Positions 16,471-25,614 of a stretch of 64,000 nucleotides of DNA are shown here, piece after piece. Each line of letters starts with the position of its first letter. Within the stretch, counting starts at the first letter, position 1. The stretch spans positions 3,348,001-3,412,000 of the forward strand of contig NZ_CP113529.1 of NCBI RefSeq assembly GCF_026723865.1, in the 5' to 3' direction. Source of the DNA: Mycobacterium sp. Aquia_216 (GTDB lineage: Bacteria > Actinomycetota > Actinomycetes > Mycobacteriales > Mycobacteriaceae). The notes beneath the pieces were generated by a model that saw only the letters and a program-made list of their open reading frames with translations, had not been told where the DNA came from and ran no database searches. The translations under genes and the position numbers were made by a program.

Positions 16471-18567
16471 ATGACGAGCCCGAGAGCAGCATCCAGCGCG
16501 GCGACCCATGCCATCCCCGTCGCCGGGGATCCGGGAGCCAGCGGCGCGCCGATCACTCCGCAACGCCGGAACCTGATCTTCGTCGCGATCGTGCTCGGCA
16601 TGCTGCTCGCGGCGCTGGACCAGACCATCGTCGCGACGGCATTGCCGACCATCGTCGCCGACCTGGGCGACGCCGGTCATCAGTCCTGGGTGGTCACGAG
16701 TTACCTGCTGGCGTCGACGATCGTCACCGCGCTGGTCGGTAAACTCGGTGACCTGTTCGGCCGAAAGCGGGTTTTCCAGGCCGCGATCGTGTTCTTCGTC
16801 ATCGGATCGGTGTTGTGCGGGCTATCCCAATCGATGGCCATGCTGGTGGGATCGCGGGCTCTGCAGGGAATCGGTGGCGGCGCGATCACCGTCACCGCCA
16901 GCGCGTTGATCGGTGAGGTTGTTCCGCTGCGCGAACGTGGCCGCTACCAAGGCATCCTGGGCGCGGTCTTCGGTGTCACGACGGTCGTCGGTCCATTGCT
17001 GGGCGGCTACTTCACCGACTACCTGACCTGGCGGTGGGCTTTCTGGGTAAACGTTCCGGTCTCGGTGCTGGTCATCGTCGTTGCCGCGGTGGCGATTCCG
17101 GCGCTGGCGACGTCCGGCAAGCCCGTCATCGACTACGCCGGAATCGTGTTGATCGGACTGGGCGCGACCGGCCTGACACTGGCGACCAGCTGGGGCGGCA
17201 CCCTCTACCCGTGGGGTTCGGTGGCCATCGTCGGATTGTTCGTCGGCGCCGCCGCGGCGCTCGTGGCGTTCGTCTGGGTCGAAAGCCGTGTGCCGCAGCC
17301 GATCCTGCCGACGCGATTGTTCGCCAGTCCGGTGTTCACGGTCTGCTGCGTGTTGTCGTTCGTGGTCGGCTTCGCGATGTTGGGCGCGATGACGTTTCTG
17401 CCCACTTACATGCAGTACGTCAACGGTGTATCGGCGACGACGTCGGGGCTGCGCACCCTGCCGATGGTGGTCGGGATGCTGATCACCTCGACCGGCAGCG
17501 GGACCCTGGTCGGCAAGACCGGCCGCTACAAGATCTTTCCGGTGACCGGCACCGCGCTGATGGCCCTGGCATTTCTGCTGATGTCGCGAATGACCCCGTC
17601 CACCTCGGCGCTGGTGCAGTCCATCTATTTGGTCATCCTGGGCGCCGGAATCGGTTTGTCCATGCAGGTGCTGGTCCTCATCGTGCAAAACACCTCGAAT
17701 TTCGAGGATCTCGGTGTCGCCACCTCGGGCGTGACCTTCTTCCGCACCATCGGCAGTTCGTTCGGAGCCGCGATATTCGGTTCGCTGTTTTCGAACTTCC
17801 TCGACAGCCGGATGGGCGCGGCCCTGGCGGCCAGCGGCGCACCGCCCGAGGCGGTCAGTTCACCGGGCGCGCTGCATCGCCAGCCTCATAACGTGGCCGC
17901 CCCCATTGTGGCGGCCTATTCCGAGTCGCTGAGCGAGGTCTTCTTTTGGGCGGCACCGGTCGCCCTGCTCGGATTCGTTCTCGCGTTGTTCCTGCGTGAG
18001 ATCCCGCTGCGCGACATCCACAACAGCGCAGTCGATCTCGGCGACGGATTCGGAATGCCGACCACTGACACTCCGGAACGGCTGCTGGAGAACGCGATTG
18101 CGCGCATGCTGCGCGGTGACCCGGGTGTGCGGTTGCGCAGCATCGCGATGCGGCCCGACTGTCGCCTCGACGTGGCCGGGTTGTGGGGCGTGATGCGGAT
18201 CTACCGCTTCGGCCAGATGTACGGAACGGCCCGTCTCACCGACATCGCCGACTCCATGCGGATCCCGTTCGAGGTCCTCGAACCCACCTTCGGCCGCCTG
18301 GTCTCCACCGGCTACGCGCAGCGCGCCGGCGACCAGATGTGGCTGACTCCGGCCGGAGCCCAGCAAGTCGACTATGTCTACTCGTTGCTGCTGGCCTGGA
18401 TCATCGACAAGCTGGCCCGTTCGCCCAGCTACCAAGGGCGCCCGGACCGCCGCGAAGTCGAAACCGCGCTCCAGCACATCGCCCACCGCGTTCTGGCCCA
18501 ACGCGATTGGCACGACGACGCGCCCGCCACGGCCCGGCTCTCGGCGGGCACCGGTGGCCGACACTAG
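16471..18567 (+). CDS. EmrB/QacA-type MFS drug exporter with C-terminal winged-helix domain
   Basis: A 698-residue proton-driven major facilitator of the 14-TM DHA2 class. Family motifs are LDQTIVATALPTIVADLG (near residue 49), KLGDLFGRKR (motif A, near 91) and the motif C region GAVFGVTTVVGPLLGGYFTD (near 160). After the last helix, about residues 530-690 form a soluble domain with a MarR/PadR-like winged-helix pattern (ADSMRIPFEVLEPTFGRLV; DQMWLTPAGAQQVD). It matches the Rv1877 position. The fused domain may sense ligand or bind nucleic acid; this is inferred. Confidence 0.9.
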   Translation: MTSPRAASSAATHAIPVAGDPGASGAPITPQRRNLIFVAIVLGMLLAALDQTIVATALPTIVADLGDAGHQSWVVTSYLLASTIVTALVGKLGDLFGRKRVFQAAIVFFVIGSVLCGLSQSMAMLVGSRALQGIGGGAITVTASALIGEVVPLRERGRYQGILGAVFGVTTVVGPLLGGYFTDYLTWRWAFWVNVPVSVLVIVVAAVAIPALATSGKPVIDYAGIVLIGLGATGLTLATSWGGTLYPWGSVAIVGLFVGAAAALVAFVWVESRVPQPILPTRLFASPVFTVCCVLSFVVGFAMLGAMTFLPTYMQYVNGVSATTSGLRTLPMVVGMLITSTGSGTLVGKTGRYKIFPVTGTALMALAFLLMSRMTPSTSALVQSIYLVILGAGIGLSMQVLVLIVQNTSNFEDLGVATSGVTFFRTIGSSFGAAIFGSLFSNFLDSRMGAALAASGAPPEAVSSPGALHRQPHNVAAPIVAAYSESLSEVFFWAAPVALLGFVLALFLREIPLRDIHNSAVDLGDGFGMPTTDTPERLLENAIARMLRGDPGVRLRSIAMRPDCRLDVAGLWGVMRIYRFGQMYGTARLTDIADSMRIPFEVLEPTFGRLVSTGYAQRAGDQMWLTPAGAQQVDYVYSLLLAWIIDKLARSPSYQGRPDRREVETALQHIAHRVLAQRDWHDDAPATARLSAGTGGRH

Positions 18568-18578
18568 AACGTGTTCCA
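18565..18578. promoter_or_regulatory. KstR-type operator upstream of the CMD gene
   Basis: TAGAACGTGTTCCA matches the KstR consensus TNNAACNNGTTNNA at every fixed base. It overlaps the stop codon of the preceding transporter gene and ends 31 bp before the CMD start. KstR represses cholesterol-catabolism genes in mycobacteria, so the downstream gene probably belongs to that regulon. Confidence 0.6.
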
Positions 18579-18609
18579 GAAAACCGGGGCTCGGGCGTAC
18601 CATCACGCC

Positions 18610-19104
18610 ATGAGCCGAATCGGAACATTCGCTGACGACGACATCTACAGCTGGGCCACGAAGTCCCCGGACCTCGGCGGCGCGATCGCCAACTTCAGCC
18701 AGGCGGTCTACACGAAGAACCGGCTGCCGATGCGCACTCGCGAAATCGCCCGCGCCGTGATCGCCCACGACAACGAATGCACGGTGTGCATGAACACACG
18801 CGACGCGGACGGGCCGGCCGCCGGCGTCGACGAAGAGCTTTACGAGCACGCGCTGGAATGGCGCACCTGGCCCGGATTCAGCGAGCAGGAGCGGCTGGCG
18901 GCCGAGTTCGCGCACCGGTTCGGCACCGAGCACACCAAGTTGCGCGAAGACGAAGACTTCTGGAGCCGGGCCAACGAGCACTTCTCCGAGGAGTTGCTCG
19001 CCGACCTGGCCATGTCGTGCGCGCTGTGGGTCGGCATGGGACGGATGCTGCGCACCCTGGACATCGGCCAGACCTGCATGCTGACCCTGCCCAGCCGGGC
19101 ATAG
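18610..19104 (+). CDS. Carboxymuconolactone decarboxylase (AhpD-like) family protein
   Basis: A 164-residue CMD-fold protein with the redox motif ECTVCMNTRD (Cys57, Cys60) and preceding LPMRTREIARAVIAHDN, the usual AhpD-like active-site helix. The C-terminal half (LAAEFAHRF, LADLAMSCALWVGMGRML) is typical. The start ATG 18610 follows a KstR-type box by 31 bp, suggesting induction during steroid growth. Activity could be peroxidase-like or decarboxylase-like. Confidence 0.8.
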   Translation: MSRIGTFADDDIYSWATKSPDLGGAIANFSQAVYTKNRLPMRTREIARAVIAHDNECTVCMNTRDADGPAAGVDEELYEHALEWRTWPGFSEQERLAAEFAHRFGTEHTKLREDEDFWSRANEHFSEELLADLAMSCALWVGMGRMLRTLDIGQTCMLTLPSRA

Positions 19105-19134
19105 TCGTCAACCACCCCCGCCGGTAAGGCTGCG

Positions 19135-20478
19135 ATGGCCGCCACGCCGCTTGCGGCTCCGACGGTCGCCCAGCTGGAGGCCGAAGGCGTTGGCATCGTC
19201 ATCGGCACCGTGGTAAACCCCGCCGGCCTCACGCAAGCCAAGGCCGTGCCGGTCCGGCGCACCCCCACCTTCGCCGATCCCGGCTTGGGCGCCAGCCCCT
19301 CGTGGCACGCATTCGCCATCGACCAAACCGGCATTGCCTTCACCGACGAGGTCGGGGTGATCGGCGATCAACGGGTGCGCATCGAACTTTCGGCGTTGCG
19401 CCACCTCGGTGACGGGTTGGCTTGGGGGCCCGCCGGATTCTTCGAGCAGGACGGCACACCGGTTTCCACCTGCAGCCGGGGAACGTTGCGCCGGCTCGAG
19501 ACCCTGCTCGGCGGCGCCGGCATCGAGGCGTCCGTCGGCCATGAGATCGAGTTCGTTCTGGTCGGCCCGGACGGCGGCCGGCTGCCGTCGACACTGTGGG
19601 CGCAGTACGGGCTCGCCGGTGTGCTCGAACACGAGACGTTCGTGCGCGACGTCATCGCCGCAGCCGCAACCTCCGGCGTGGGGATCGAGCAGTTCCACCC
19701 CGAGTACGGGGCCAACCAGTTCGAGATCTCGTTGTCACCGCTACCGCCGGTGGCCGCGGCCGACCAGCTGATACTGACCAGGATCATCATCGGCCGCGCC
19801 GCCCGCCGCCATGGGCTGCGCGTCAGCCTCTCACCGGTACCCTTCGCCGGCAGCGTCGGATCCGGTGCGCACCAGCACTTCTCGCTGACCGGCCCGGACG
19901 GGCCGCTGTTTTCCGACGGGCCTGGCGCCGGCGGCATGAAACCGGCGGGGGAGAGTGCGGTTGCCGGGGTGCTTCGCGGGCTGCCGGTGGCTCAGGGTGT
20001 GTTGTGCGGATCGATCGTGTCCGGTTTACGCATGCAGCCGGGCAATTGGGCGGGCGCCTACGCCTGCTGGGGCATCGAGAACAGGGAGGCCGCGGTGCGA
20101 TTCGTCAGGGGCGCCGGCAGCGTGGGCAATGTCGAGGTGAAGATCGTCGACCCGTCGGCGAATCCCTACCTCGCGTCGGCGGCGATCCTTGGGCTGGCAC
20201 TGGACGGCATCCGGCACGACGTGGCCTTACCGCCGGAGACCACGGTCGACCCGGCACAGCTCTCCGAGACCGAACGCGAGCGCTCCGGTCTTCGGAGTCT
20301 CGCCCTATCTCAGGCGGAGATGATTGCCGCACTGGATAATTCGGCTCTGATGCGAAGCATACTGGGCGATGCCGCGGTCGACATGGTCGTCGCGGTCCGG
20401 CGCCTGGAGCAGGAGTGCTACGGCGATCTCAACGCCGAGCAGCTGACGGATAAGTTCCGAATGGCGTGGAGCCTCTAG
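19135..20478 (+). CDS. glnA3: Glutamine-synthetase-like ligase GlnA3
   Basis: A 447-residue member of the glutamine synthetase superfamily (type III-like GlnA3). Glutamate metal ligands appear in GHEIEFVLVGPDGG and FHPEYGANQFEISLSP, and GSGAHQHFSL gives the His of the ATP/ammonia site. Related GlnA3 proteins act as gamma-glutamyl polyamine ligases in Streptomyces. It is not the housekeeping GlnA1. Its 3' end overlaps the amidohydrolase gene by 13 bp, so the two are co-translated. Confidence 0.88.
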   Translation: MAATPLAAPTVAQLEAEGVGIVIGTVVNPAGLTQAKAVPVRRTPTFADPGLGASPSWHAFAIDQTGIAFTDEVGVIGDQRVRIELSALRHLGDGLAWGPAGFFEQDGTPVSTCSRGTLRRLETLLGGAGIEASVGHEIEFVLVGPDGGRLPSTLWAQYGLAGVLEHETFVRDVIAAAATSGVGIEQFHPEYGANQFEISLSPLPPVAAADQLILTRIIIGRAARRHGLRVSLSPVPFAGSVGSGAHQHFSLTGPDGPLFSDGPGAGGMKPAGESAVAGVLRGLPVAQGVLCGSIVSGLRMQPGNWAGAYACWGIENREAAVRFVRGAGSVGNVEVKIVDPSANPYLASAAILGLALDGIRHDVALPPETTVDPAQLSETERERSGLRSLALSQAEMIAALDNSALMRSILGDAAVDMVVAVRRLEQECYGDLNAEQLTDKFRMAWSL

Positions 20479-21602
20479 CGGTGGCTGACTCGCCGGCTCT
20501 CGCGCAGCACATCAGCGACGTGGTGCTGATCGATCACCACGTCCACGGATGCTGGCTGGAGTCGGGGGATCGGCGACGGTTCGAGAACGCCCTCAACGAA
20601 GCCAACACCGAACCCCTTGCGGACTCGAATCTCGACTCGCAGCTCGGCTTCGCGGTGCGCGCCCACTGCGCCCCCATCCTGGAATTACCCAAACACGTTG
20701 ATCCTCAAGTTTATTGGGAACGTCGCAGCGAATTCACTGAAAGCGAGCTGGCACGCCTATTTCTGCCGGCCGCCGCAGTGAGCGACTGGCTGGTGGACAC
20801 CGGAATCGGGGGCGGCACTACGGATGTTGTTCAGCTCAGCGCACTTTCCGGCAACCGTGCACACGAGGTGGTTCGCCTCGAGCAGGTGGCCGAACAGGCC
20901 GCACAGGCACCCGGCGATTACGCGTCGGCGTTCGAAGAGATCCTGCACGAGCGTGCGGCCGGCGCGGTCGGCACCAAGTCCATCCTGGCCTACCGCGGCG
21001 GTTTCGACGGCGACCTGACCGAGCCCCGGGCCGCAGAAGTCAGTTCGGCCGCCCGCCGATGGCGGGATCGCGGCGGGACCCGGTTGCAGGACCGAGTTCT
21101 GTTGCGTTTCGGGCTGCACCAGGCCTTGCGACTCGGCAAGCCGCTGCAATTCCACGTAGGCTTCGGCGACCGCGACTGCGAACTGGACAAAGCCAATCCG
21201 CTGTACTTGCTCGACTTTCTGCGCCAATCCGGCGACACTCCGATCGTGTTGCTGCACTGCTATCCCTACGAGCGCGAGGCCGGCTACCTGGCGCAGGCCT
21301 TTGACAACGTCTATCTCGACGGCGGTTTGAGCATCAACTACCTGGGTGCCCGGTCGCCGGCCTTCATCGGCCGGCTGCTGGAGATGGCGCCGTTTCGCAA
21401 GATCATGTATTCATCCGATGGCTTCGGGCCAGTCGAACTGCACTATTTAAGCGCTGCATTGTGGCGCAAGGGTATTCACCGCGTGCTACGTGGATTCGTC
21501 GAAGACGGCGACTGGTGTGAAAGCGACGCAATGCGGGTAGTCGACCTTTTTGCACGTGAGAACGCTGCCCGCGTCTACAGCCTGGAACTCGGGAGGCGCT
21601 GA
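20466..21602 (+). CDS. Metal-dependent amidohydrolase paired with GlnA3
   Basis: A 378-residue amidohydrolase of the TIM-barrel superfamily. The metal motif DHHVHG is near residue 20, IVLLHCYPYEREAGYLAQA near 260 and the conserved Asp in YSSDGFGPVELHY near 317. GTG 20466 gives a 13-bp overlap with glnA3; a second GTG at 20481 is possible. In fungal FluG an amidohydrolase and a GS domain are fused in one protein, and this gene pair mirrors that. It probably acts on a gamma-glutamyl or amide product of GlnA3. Confidence 0.82.
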   Translation: MEPLAVADSPALAQHISDVVLIDHHVHGCWLESGDRRRFENALNEANTEPLADSNLDSQLGFAVRAHCAPILELPKHVDPQVYWERRSEFTESELARLFLPAAAVSDWLVDTGIGGGTTDVVQLSALSGNRAHEVVRLEQVAEQAAQAPGDYASAFEEILHERAAGAVGTKSILAYRGGFDGDLTEPRAAEVSSAARRWRDRGGTRLQDRVLLRFGLHQALRLGKPLQFHVGFGDRDCELDKANPLYLLDFLRQSGDTPIVLLHCYPYEREAGYLAQAFDNVYLDGGLSINYLGARSPAFIGRLLEMAPFRKIMYSSDGFGPVELHYLSAALWRKGIHRVLRGFVEDGDWCESDAMRVVDLFARENAARVYSLELGRR

Positions 21603-21617
21603 GGACAGGACGTGGAG

Positions 21618-22451
21618 ATGGGGCTCGTCGGGGAGGCCATCGACTGGACCCGGCGACAGGTCGTGTCCAGAGTGCCCAAGGCCGATTTCGACCAGCGCGA
21701 CCCGGACTATATCCGCGACCAACTGCCGGGCACGTGGTTGCTCGCGTCGCTGTACTTCCGGGCGGACGTGCAGGGCTTGGATCGAATCCCCAGCGAGGGA
21801 CCGGTGCTGATGATCGGCAACCACAGCGGCGGCAACGTGCCCCCGGACACCTTCGTGTTCACACTGGCGTTCTGCTCGTACTTCGGCGTCGAGCGGCCGT
21901 TCTACCAGTTGGCCCATAACCTCGTCGTCTCGGCACCGCCGCTGGGCTGGTTGCGCAAATTCGGCACGGTGGCTGCCAACCCCGAAAATGCGCGGCTCGC
22001 ATTGGATTCCGGCGCGGCACTGCTGGTGTATCCCGGCGGCGACTACGAAGTGTTCCGGCCGTCGTGGGAGCGCCACAAGGTCGACTTCGGCGGCCGCATG
22101 GGTTATGTGAAGCTGGCCCGGGAAGCCGGTGTGCCGATCGTCCCGGTCGCGAGCATCGGAGGCCAGGAGAGCGCGCTGTTCCTCAACCGCGGCCAGTGGC
22201 TGGCCAAGCTCTTGATGGCAGATAAGTTGCTGCGGCTCAAGAGCATTCCGATATCGCTGGCATTGCCCTGGGGATTGAACATCGGCGACTTGGCGGGCCA
22301 TATACCGCTGCCGACCAAGATCACGATCGAGGTGCAGGAACCGATCGACGTCGAGGGTGACGACGAAGCGGTTCACGACAAGGTGATCGCCAGCCTGCAG
22401 GCCGCCGTCGACCGGCTCGCCGCCGATCGTCGGTTACCGGTGATCGGCTGA
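21618..22451 (+). CDS. Lysophospholipid acyltransferase family (PlsC-like)
   Basis: A 277-residue membrane-associated acyltransferase. Motif I reads NHSGGNVPPD rather than the classical NHxxxxD, as in the actinobacterial LPLAT subfamily. Motif III is represented by LLVYPGGDYEVFRP and motif IV by VPIVPVAS. ATG 21618 is preferred over GTG 21612 because AGGA lies seven bases before it. It overlaps the SRPBCC gene by one base (TGATG). The substrate is probably an acyl-CoA and a lyso-lipid; the exact lipid is unknown. Confidence 0.82.
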   Translation: MGLVGEAIDWTRRQVVSRVPKADFDQRDPDYIRDQLPGTWLLASLYFRADVQGLDRIPSEGPVLMIGNHSGGNVPPDTFVFTLAFCSYFGVERPFYQLAHNLVVSAPPLGWLRKFGTVAANPENARLALDSGAALLVYPGGDYEVFRPSWERHKVDFGGRMGYVKLAREAGVPIVPVASIGGQESALFLNRGQWLAKLLMADKLLRLKSIPISLALPWGLNIGDLAGHIPLPTKITIEVQEPIDVEGDDEAVHDKVIASLQAAVDRLAADRRLPVIG

Positions 22452-22885
22452 TGCGCGTCGAACGCCGATGTGCCATCCGGGCCGACCGCGAGTCCGTCTG
22501 GAAAATCGTCAGCAACCCGGACTGCTACCCGACGTTCATGACGAACCTCGAGCGCTGGGAAGCGGCGAACGATCAGGCCGCCGGCGTGGGTGCCCGCTAT
22601 ACCGTCCATTGGAAAATCGGTTCGGTGCCGGTTGGCGGCCTGATCGAGGTAGTCGAATTCGACGAGCGCCGCGACCTGGCTTGGGTGGGCATCACGGGCG
22701 TCGCGTTACGCGGCCGAATCCGGCTGCGAGACGGCGCCGCGGGCCAAACGAAAGCAACCTTTCGGCTGTCGTATCAGGCGCCCGGCGGAATACTGGGCTA
22801 CATCGCCGATCGAATCGCTGTGCGCCAGGTGGGCCGCACGCTGTCCGACACGCTGAAGTGCCTCAAGGGACTCGCTGAGTCCTGA
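22451..22885 (+). CDS. SRPBCC (START-like) family protein
   Basis: A 144-residue polyketide-cyclase/START-fold protein with the usual opening VERRCAIRADRESVWKIVSNPDCYP and a C-terminal amphipathic helix. It probably binds a hydrophobic ligand. It is translationally coupled to the acyltransferase (TGATG), suggesting a shared role in lipid handling. Confidence 0.75.
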   Translation: MRVERRCAIRADRESVWKIVSNPDCYPTFMTNLERWEAANDQAAGVGARYTVHWKIGSVPVGGLIEVVEFDERRDLAWVGITGVALRGRIRLRDGAAGQTKATFRLSYQAPGGILGYIADRIAVRQVGRTLSDTLKCLKGLAES

Positions 22886-23001
22886 CTACCGGGAACGAAC
22901 CGCCTGCGACGACATCGCATGTTGTCAACGTGATCGTCGCCGCACGGGAATTTCCCCTTGTGCCCCGTCGTTTGCTGGAATCGAACCAGTACGAGGGCGG
23001 C

Positions 23002-23051
23002 CGATCCGAGAGCAGTCCAGCGAGGGCGATCCGAGAGCAGTCCAGCGAGGG
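23002..23051. repeat. 25-bp tandem duplication upstream of the cyclase gene
   Basis: CGATCCGAGAGCAGTCCAGC plus GAGGG occurs at 23002-23026 and is repeated without a gap at 23027-23051. Since 25 is not a multiple of three, the two copies would be read in different frames, which argues that the cyclase start lies downstream. Confidence 0.85.
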
Positions 23052-23064
23052 GGTGGCTTGTTCG

Positions 23065-25104
23065 ATGCGGGCCATGAGCCGGCGGTTTGGCTGGCCTGGC
23101 CGGCCGAGGACGGGGAGCGCTACCGCACGCCCGGGATCTCGGGTGCGTACGGCAAATTGGCTGATGCACATGACCCTTCCGATGGCGGCGTTGTGGCTGC
23201 TGCTCGACAAACCCAAAGTCGACCTGGAATGGGACAACCGGGTGGCACACTTCGTGTTGGTCCTGTCGGCAGCCGTGGTGAGTGTGGTGTTGGGCGCCCT
23301 GATTGGGCGTGAGGCTCGCGCACGGGACGACGCACGCCTTTGGTTGGTGTCTCTCGTGTTTACGACGACTGCCGGCTTTTTCGGGGTGCACGCGCTGTTC
23401 ACGCCGGGGGTGCTGATGGACACCTCCGATGCGGAATTCATGTTGCCGACTCGGATGGGCCTCGTGTTGGCCGGCGTGATCGCGCTGGCCTCCGCCGTCA
23501 CGTTCACCCCGGAAAGAAACGCTCTTCTTTGGGCATGGCGCCGCCGGATATCCGTGCTGGTCTGGGTCCTCATGGCGGGGTCCGCGGTATTGATCCTTTG
23601 CGGCATGCTGGACCGGCTGCAGAATCAGGAGTTTCTGGAAGGCGTGGAGCAGGTCGGGGCGCTGGCCGGCGGGGCGCTGTTCTCGGCGGCGGCGCTTGCC
23701 TACTTCCCGATCTACCGGCGACGCCCCGCAGTGGTCGTCATGTCGGTGCTCACCGCCTTCGTGCTGCTGGCCGAGGCATCGGTGGCGTTGGCGCTCGGGA
23801 TGAGCTGGCATGCCTCGTGGTGGCTGTGGCACCTGCTCATGACGATGGCCTTCTGTTTCATCGCCTACAGCGCGCGGGTCCAATTTCGCCGGGAGGGCGC
23901 GGTCAGAGGGCTGTTCGATGCTCTGGCCACTCAGCAGACCGTCGCCGATCTGCGCCGCGACTACACCGTGGCGCTGGAGGAGATGGTCGACGTGCTGCAG
24001 CGCCGCGAGCGCGGTGACTTGGTGGCTCCCGGTACCGCGGCCGCCCGGCTTGCCGACCGGTTCGAGCTGTCCGAACAGCAGGTCGCCGTTCTCAAGCGGG
24101 GCGCGGAGGCGCTCGGCACCGAGCGCGAGCGCGTGCGCAAGCTGGGCACGCTGATCGCCTTGGGCCGGGAGTCCAGCGTGATCCAGGACGAGGACACGTT
24201 GCTCGGTCGGGTTATGGCCGCCATCGCCGACGCCTTCCCCGGGGACCGATTTCGATTGGGCATCATGCGCGATGGTGAGCTCAGCTTTCGTGACGATGCG
24301 CCCGCCGACCGCGCGCTGGAGCTGCCCCTGATGGTCAAAGGCCAGGTCGCCGGTGTGATCGAGGCATATCGGCCGGACGGCGCGTTCGATGATGCCGACG
24401 TAGCGCTGCTGCGCTCATTCGCTACCCAATCCTCGATCGCATTGGAAAACGCCCGGCTCTACCACCACCTCGACGGCCTGTTCCGCAGCTACATGTCGCC
24501 GGCGGTCGCGACCACTCTGCTGGCCGACCCGGATCAAGCCGGGCTGGGCGGCGCGATCGCCGATGTGACGGTGTTGATGGCCGACTTGCACGGCTTCACT
24601 CCGTTCGCCGAGGCCACGTCTCCGGACCAGGTGGTCACCATGCTGAATACCTACTACGGCGCGGTCGTTCCGGTCATTCTCGAATCAGGTGGCACCGTCC
24701 TGCAGTTCGTCGGCGACGCCGTGATGGCGATCTGGGGCGCTCCGGCGCGCCAGGCCGACCACGCGTTGCGAGCCGCTGGTGCCGCGCTCGCACTGCACGC
24801 CGTGGTCGATGAGGCGGCCTGCGGACACTCCGACTGGCCGCGGTTTCGGGTTGGGGTCAACACCGGGCCGGCCCTGGTGGGCAACATCGGTGCAGAGCAG
24901 ATGCGCAGCTTCACCGCAATCGGGGACACCATGAATCTGGCGGCGCGCCTGCAGAACTTAGCCGAGCCGGGTCAGGTGGTAGTTGGCCCCAGCACCTCGA
25001 CAGCGCTTGGTACGACCGCCCGGGTGAGCAGGCACGGCTGGGTGAAGGTCAAGGGCAAGCGCGACCCGATTCGCCTGTGTGTGTTACACGAATTAGCGTC
25101 ATAG
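23065..25104 (+). CDS. Membrane class III adenylate/guanylate cyclase with GAF domain
   Basis: About 679 residues. The first half has around seven hydrophobic helices (roughly residues 34-285), followed by a coiled linker, a GAF domain (about 345-460) and a class III nucleotide cyclase domain (about 470-675). Metal-binding aspartates appear in LMADLHGFTPF and FVGDAVMAIWGAP, and the transition-state Asn and Arg in GDTMNLAARLQ. The usual substrate-selecting Lys is Gln (LQFVGD), a known bacterial variant. ATG 23065 (MRAMSRR) was chosen because the 25-bp tandem repeat lies just upstream; ATG 23074 or GTG 23053 is possible. It makes cyclic nucleotide in response to an unknown membrane or GAF ligand. 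Confidence 0.85.
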   Translation: MRAMSRRFGWPGRPRTGSATARPGSRVRTANWLMHMTLPMAALWLLLDKPKVDLEWDNRVAHFVLVLSAAVVSVVLGALIGREARARDDARLWLVSLVFTTTAGFFGVHALFTPGVLMDTSDAEFMLPTRMGLVLAGVIALASAVTFTPERNALLWAWRRRISVLVWVLMAGSAVLILCGMLDRLQNQEFLEGVEQVGALAGGALFSAAALAYFPIYRRRPAVVVMSVLTAFVLLAEASVALALGMSWHASWWLWHLLMTMAFCFIAYSARVQFRREGAVRGLFDALATQQTVADLRRDYTVALEEMVDVLQRRERGDLVAPGTAAARLADRFELSEQQVAVLKRGAEALGTERERVRKLGTLIALGRESSVIQDEDTLLGRVMAAIADAFPGDRFRLGIMRDGELSFRDDAPADRALELPLMVKGQVAGVIEAYRPDGAFDDADVALLRSFATQSSIALENARLYHHLDGLFRSYMSPAVATTLLADPDQAGLGGAIADVTVLMADLHGFTPFAEATSPDQVVTMLNTYYGAVVPVILESGGTVLQFVGDAVMAIWGAPARQADHALRAAGAALALHAVVDEAACGHSDWPRFRVGVNTGPALVGNIGAEQMRSFTAIGDTMNLAARLQNLAEPGQVVVGPSTSTALGTTARVSRHGWVKVKGKRDPIRLCVLHELAS

Positions 25105-25248
25105 CAACGGATTTCGTGTCTTTGCTGTACGTTTCGCCTAACGGCAGCGCATGGCGTAAGACGTGAACCCCGTTGTTGCACAGTGAAACATACCGTAGTT
25201 TTGAGTTAATACGGCTGCACAGGATTGCTGTATGTGTAGCGAAATCCA

Positions 25249-25277
25249 TTGGCCCAGAACGTGAGACGACGTATAAT
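25249..25277 (+). promoter_or_regulatory. Sigma-A-like promoter of the first small lipoprotein-like gene
   Basis: TTGGCC at 25249-25254, a 17-bp spacer and a perfect TATAAT at 25272-25277. The predicted start of transcription near 25284 gives a leader of about 70 bases before the ATG at 25355. Such a consensus-like promoter is rare in this GC-rich sequence. Confidence 0.6.
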
Positions 25278-25354
25278 AACCCTCGCGGGCAATTCGCTGC
25301 TGCACAAAGTCCGCGCCCAGAATACATTGTTCGAAGACGTACGGGGGAAATGCC

Positions 25355-25474
25355 ATGTCACGTTGCACGAGCAAGATCGTCGTCGCGTTGATGCTCGCCT
25401 TTACCGCTTCCACAGCGTCGGGGTGTACGTTTCCGGTCACGATCAATTGCGATCCATTTACCTGCACGTCTTGA
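25355..25474 (+). CDS. Small lipoprotein-like peptide, family copy A (39 aa)
   Basis: A tiny gene: MSRCTSKIVVALMLAFTAST-ASGC-TFPVTI and a short Cys-containing tail (CDPFTCTS). It has a basic N-end, a hydrophobic core and a lipobox-like ASGC, so the mature product would be about 16 residues. GGGGG lies ten bases before the ATG. It shares the pattern MS-x3-SK-hydrophobic-xSGC with copies at 25675, 29669 and 30367. A near-consensus promoter precedes it. Function unknown. Confidence 0.6.
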   Translation: MSRCTSKIVVALMLAFTASTASGCTFPVTINCDPFTCTS

Positions 25475-25614
25475 TGGCGAGCAAGCCGAATCAGCTCGGA
25501 CCCAAGCTAGGGTGTTTGGCACAGCGCCGCAGCAACATTCGCGGCGTTGCGTAGCGCACTACCCGCGTGGCACCAAGTTGGTGGCCGCGGTTCAGCCAAG
25601 TGATAGAGCGGAGA

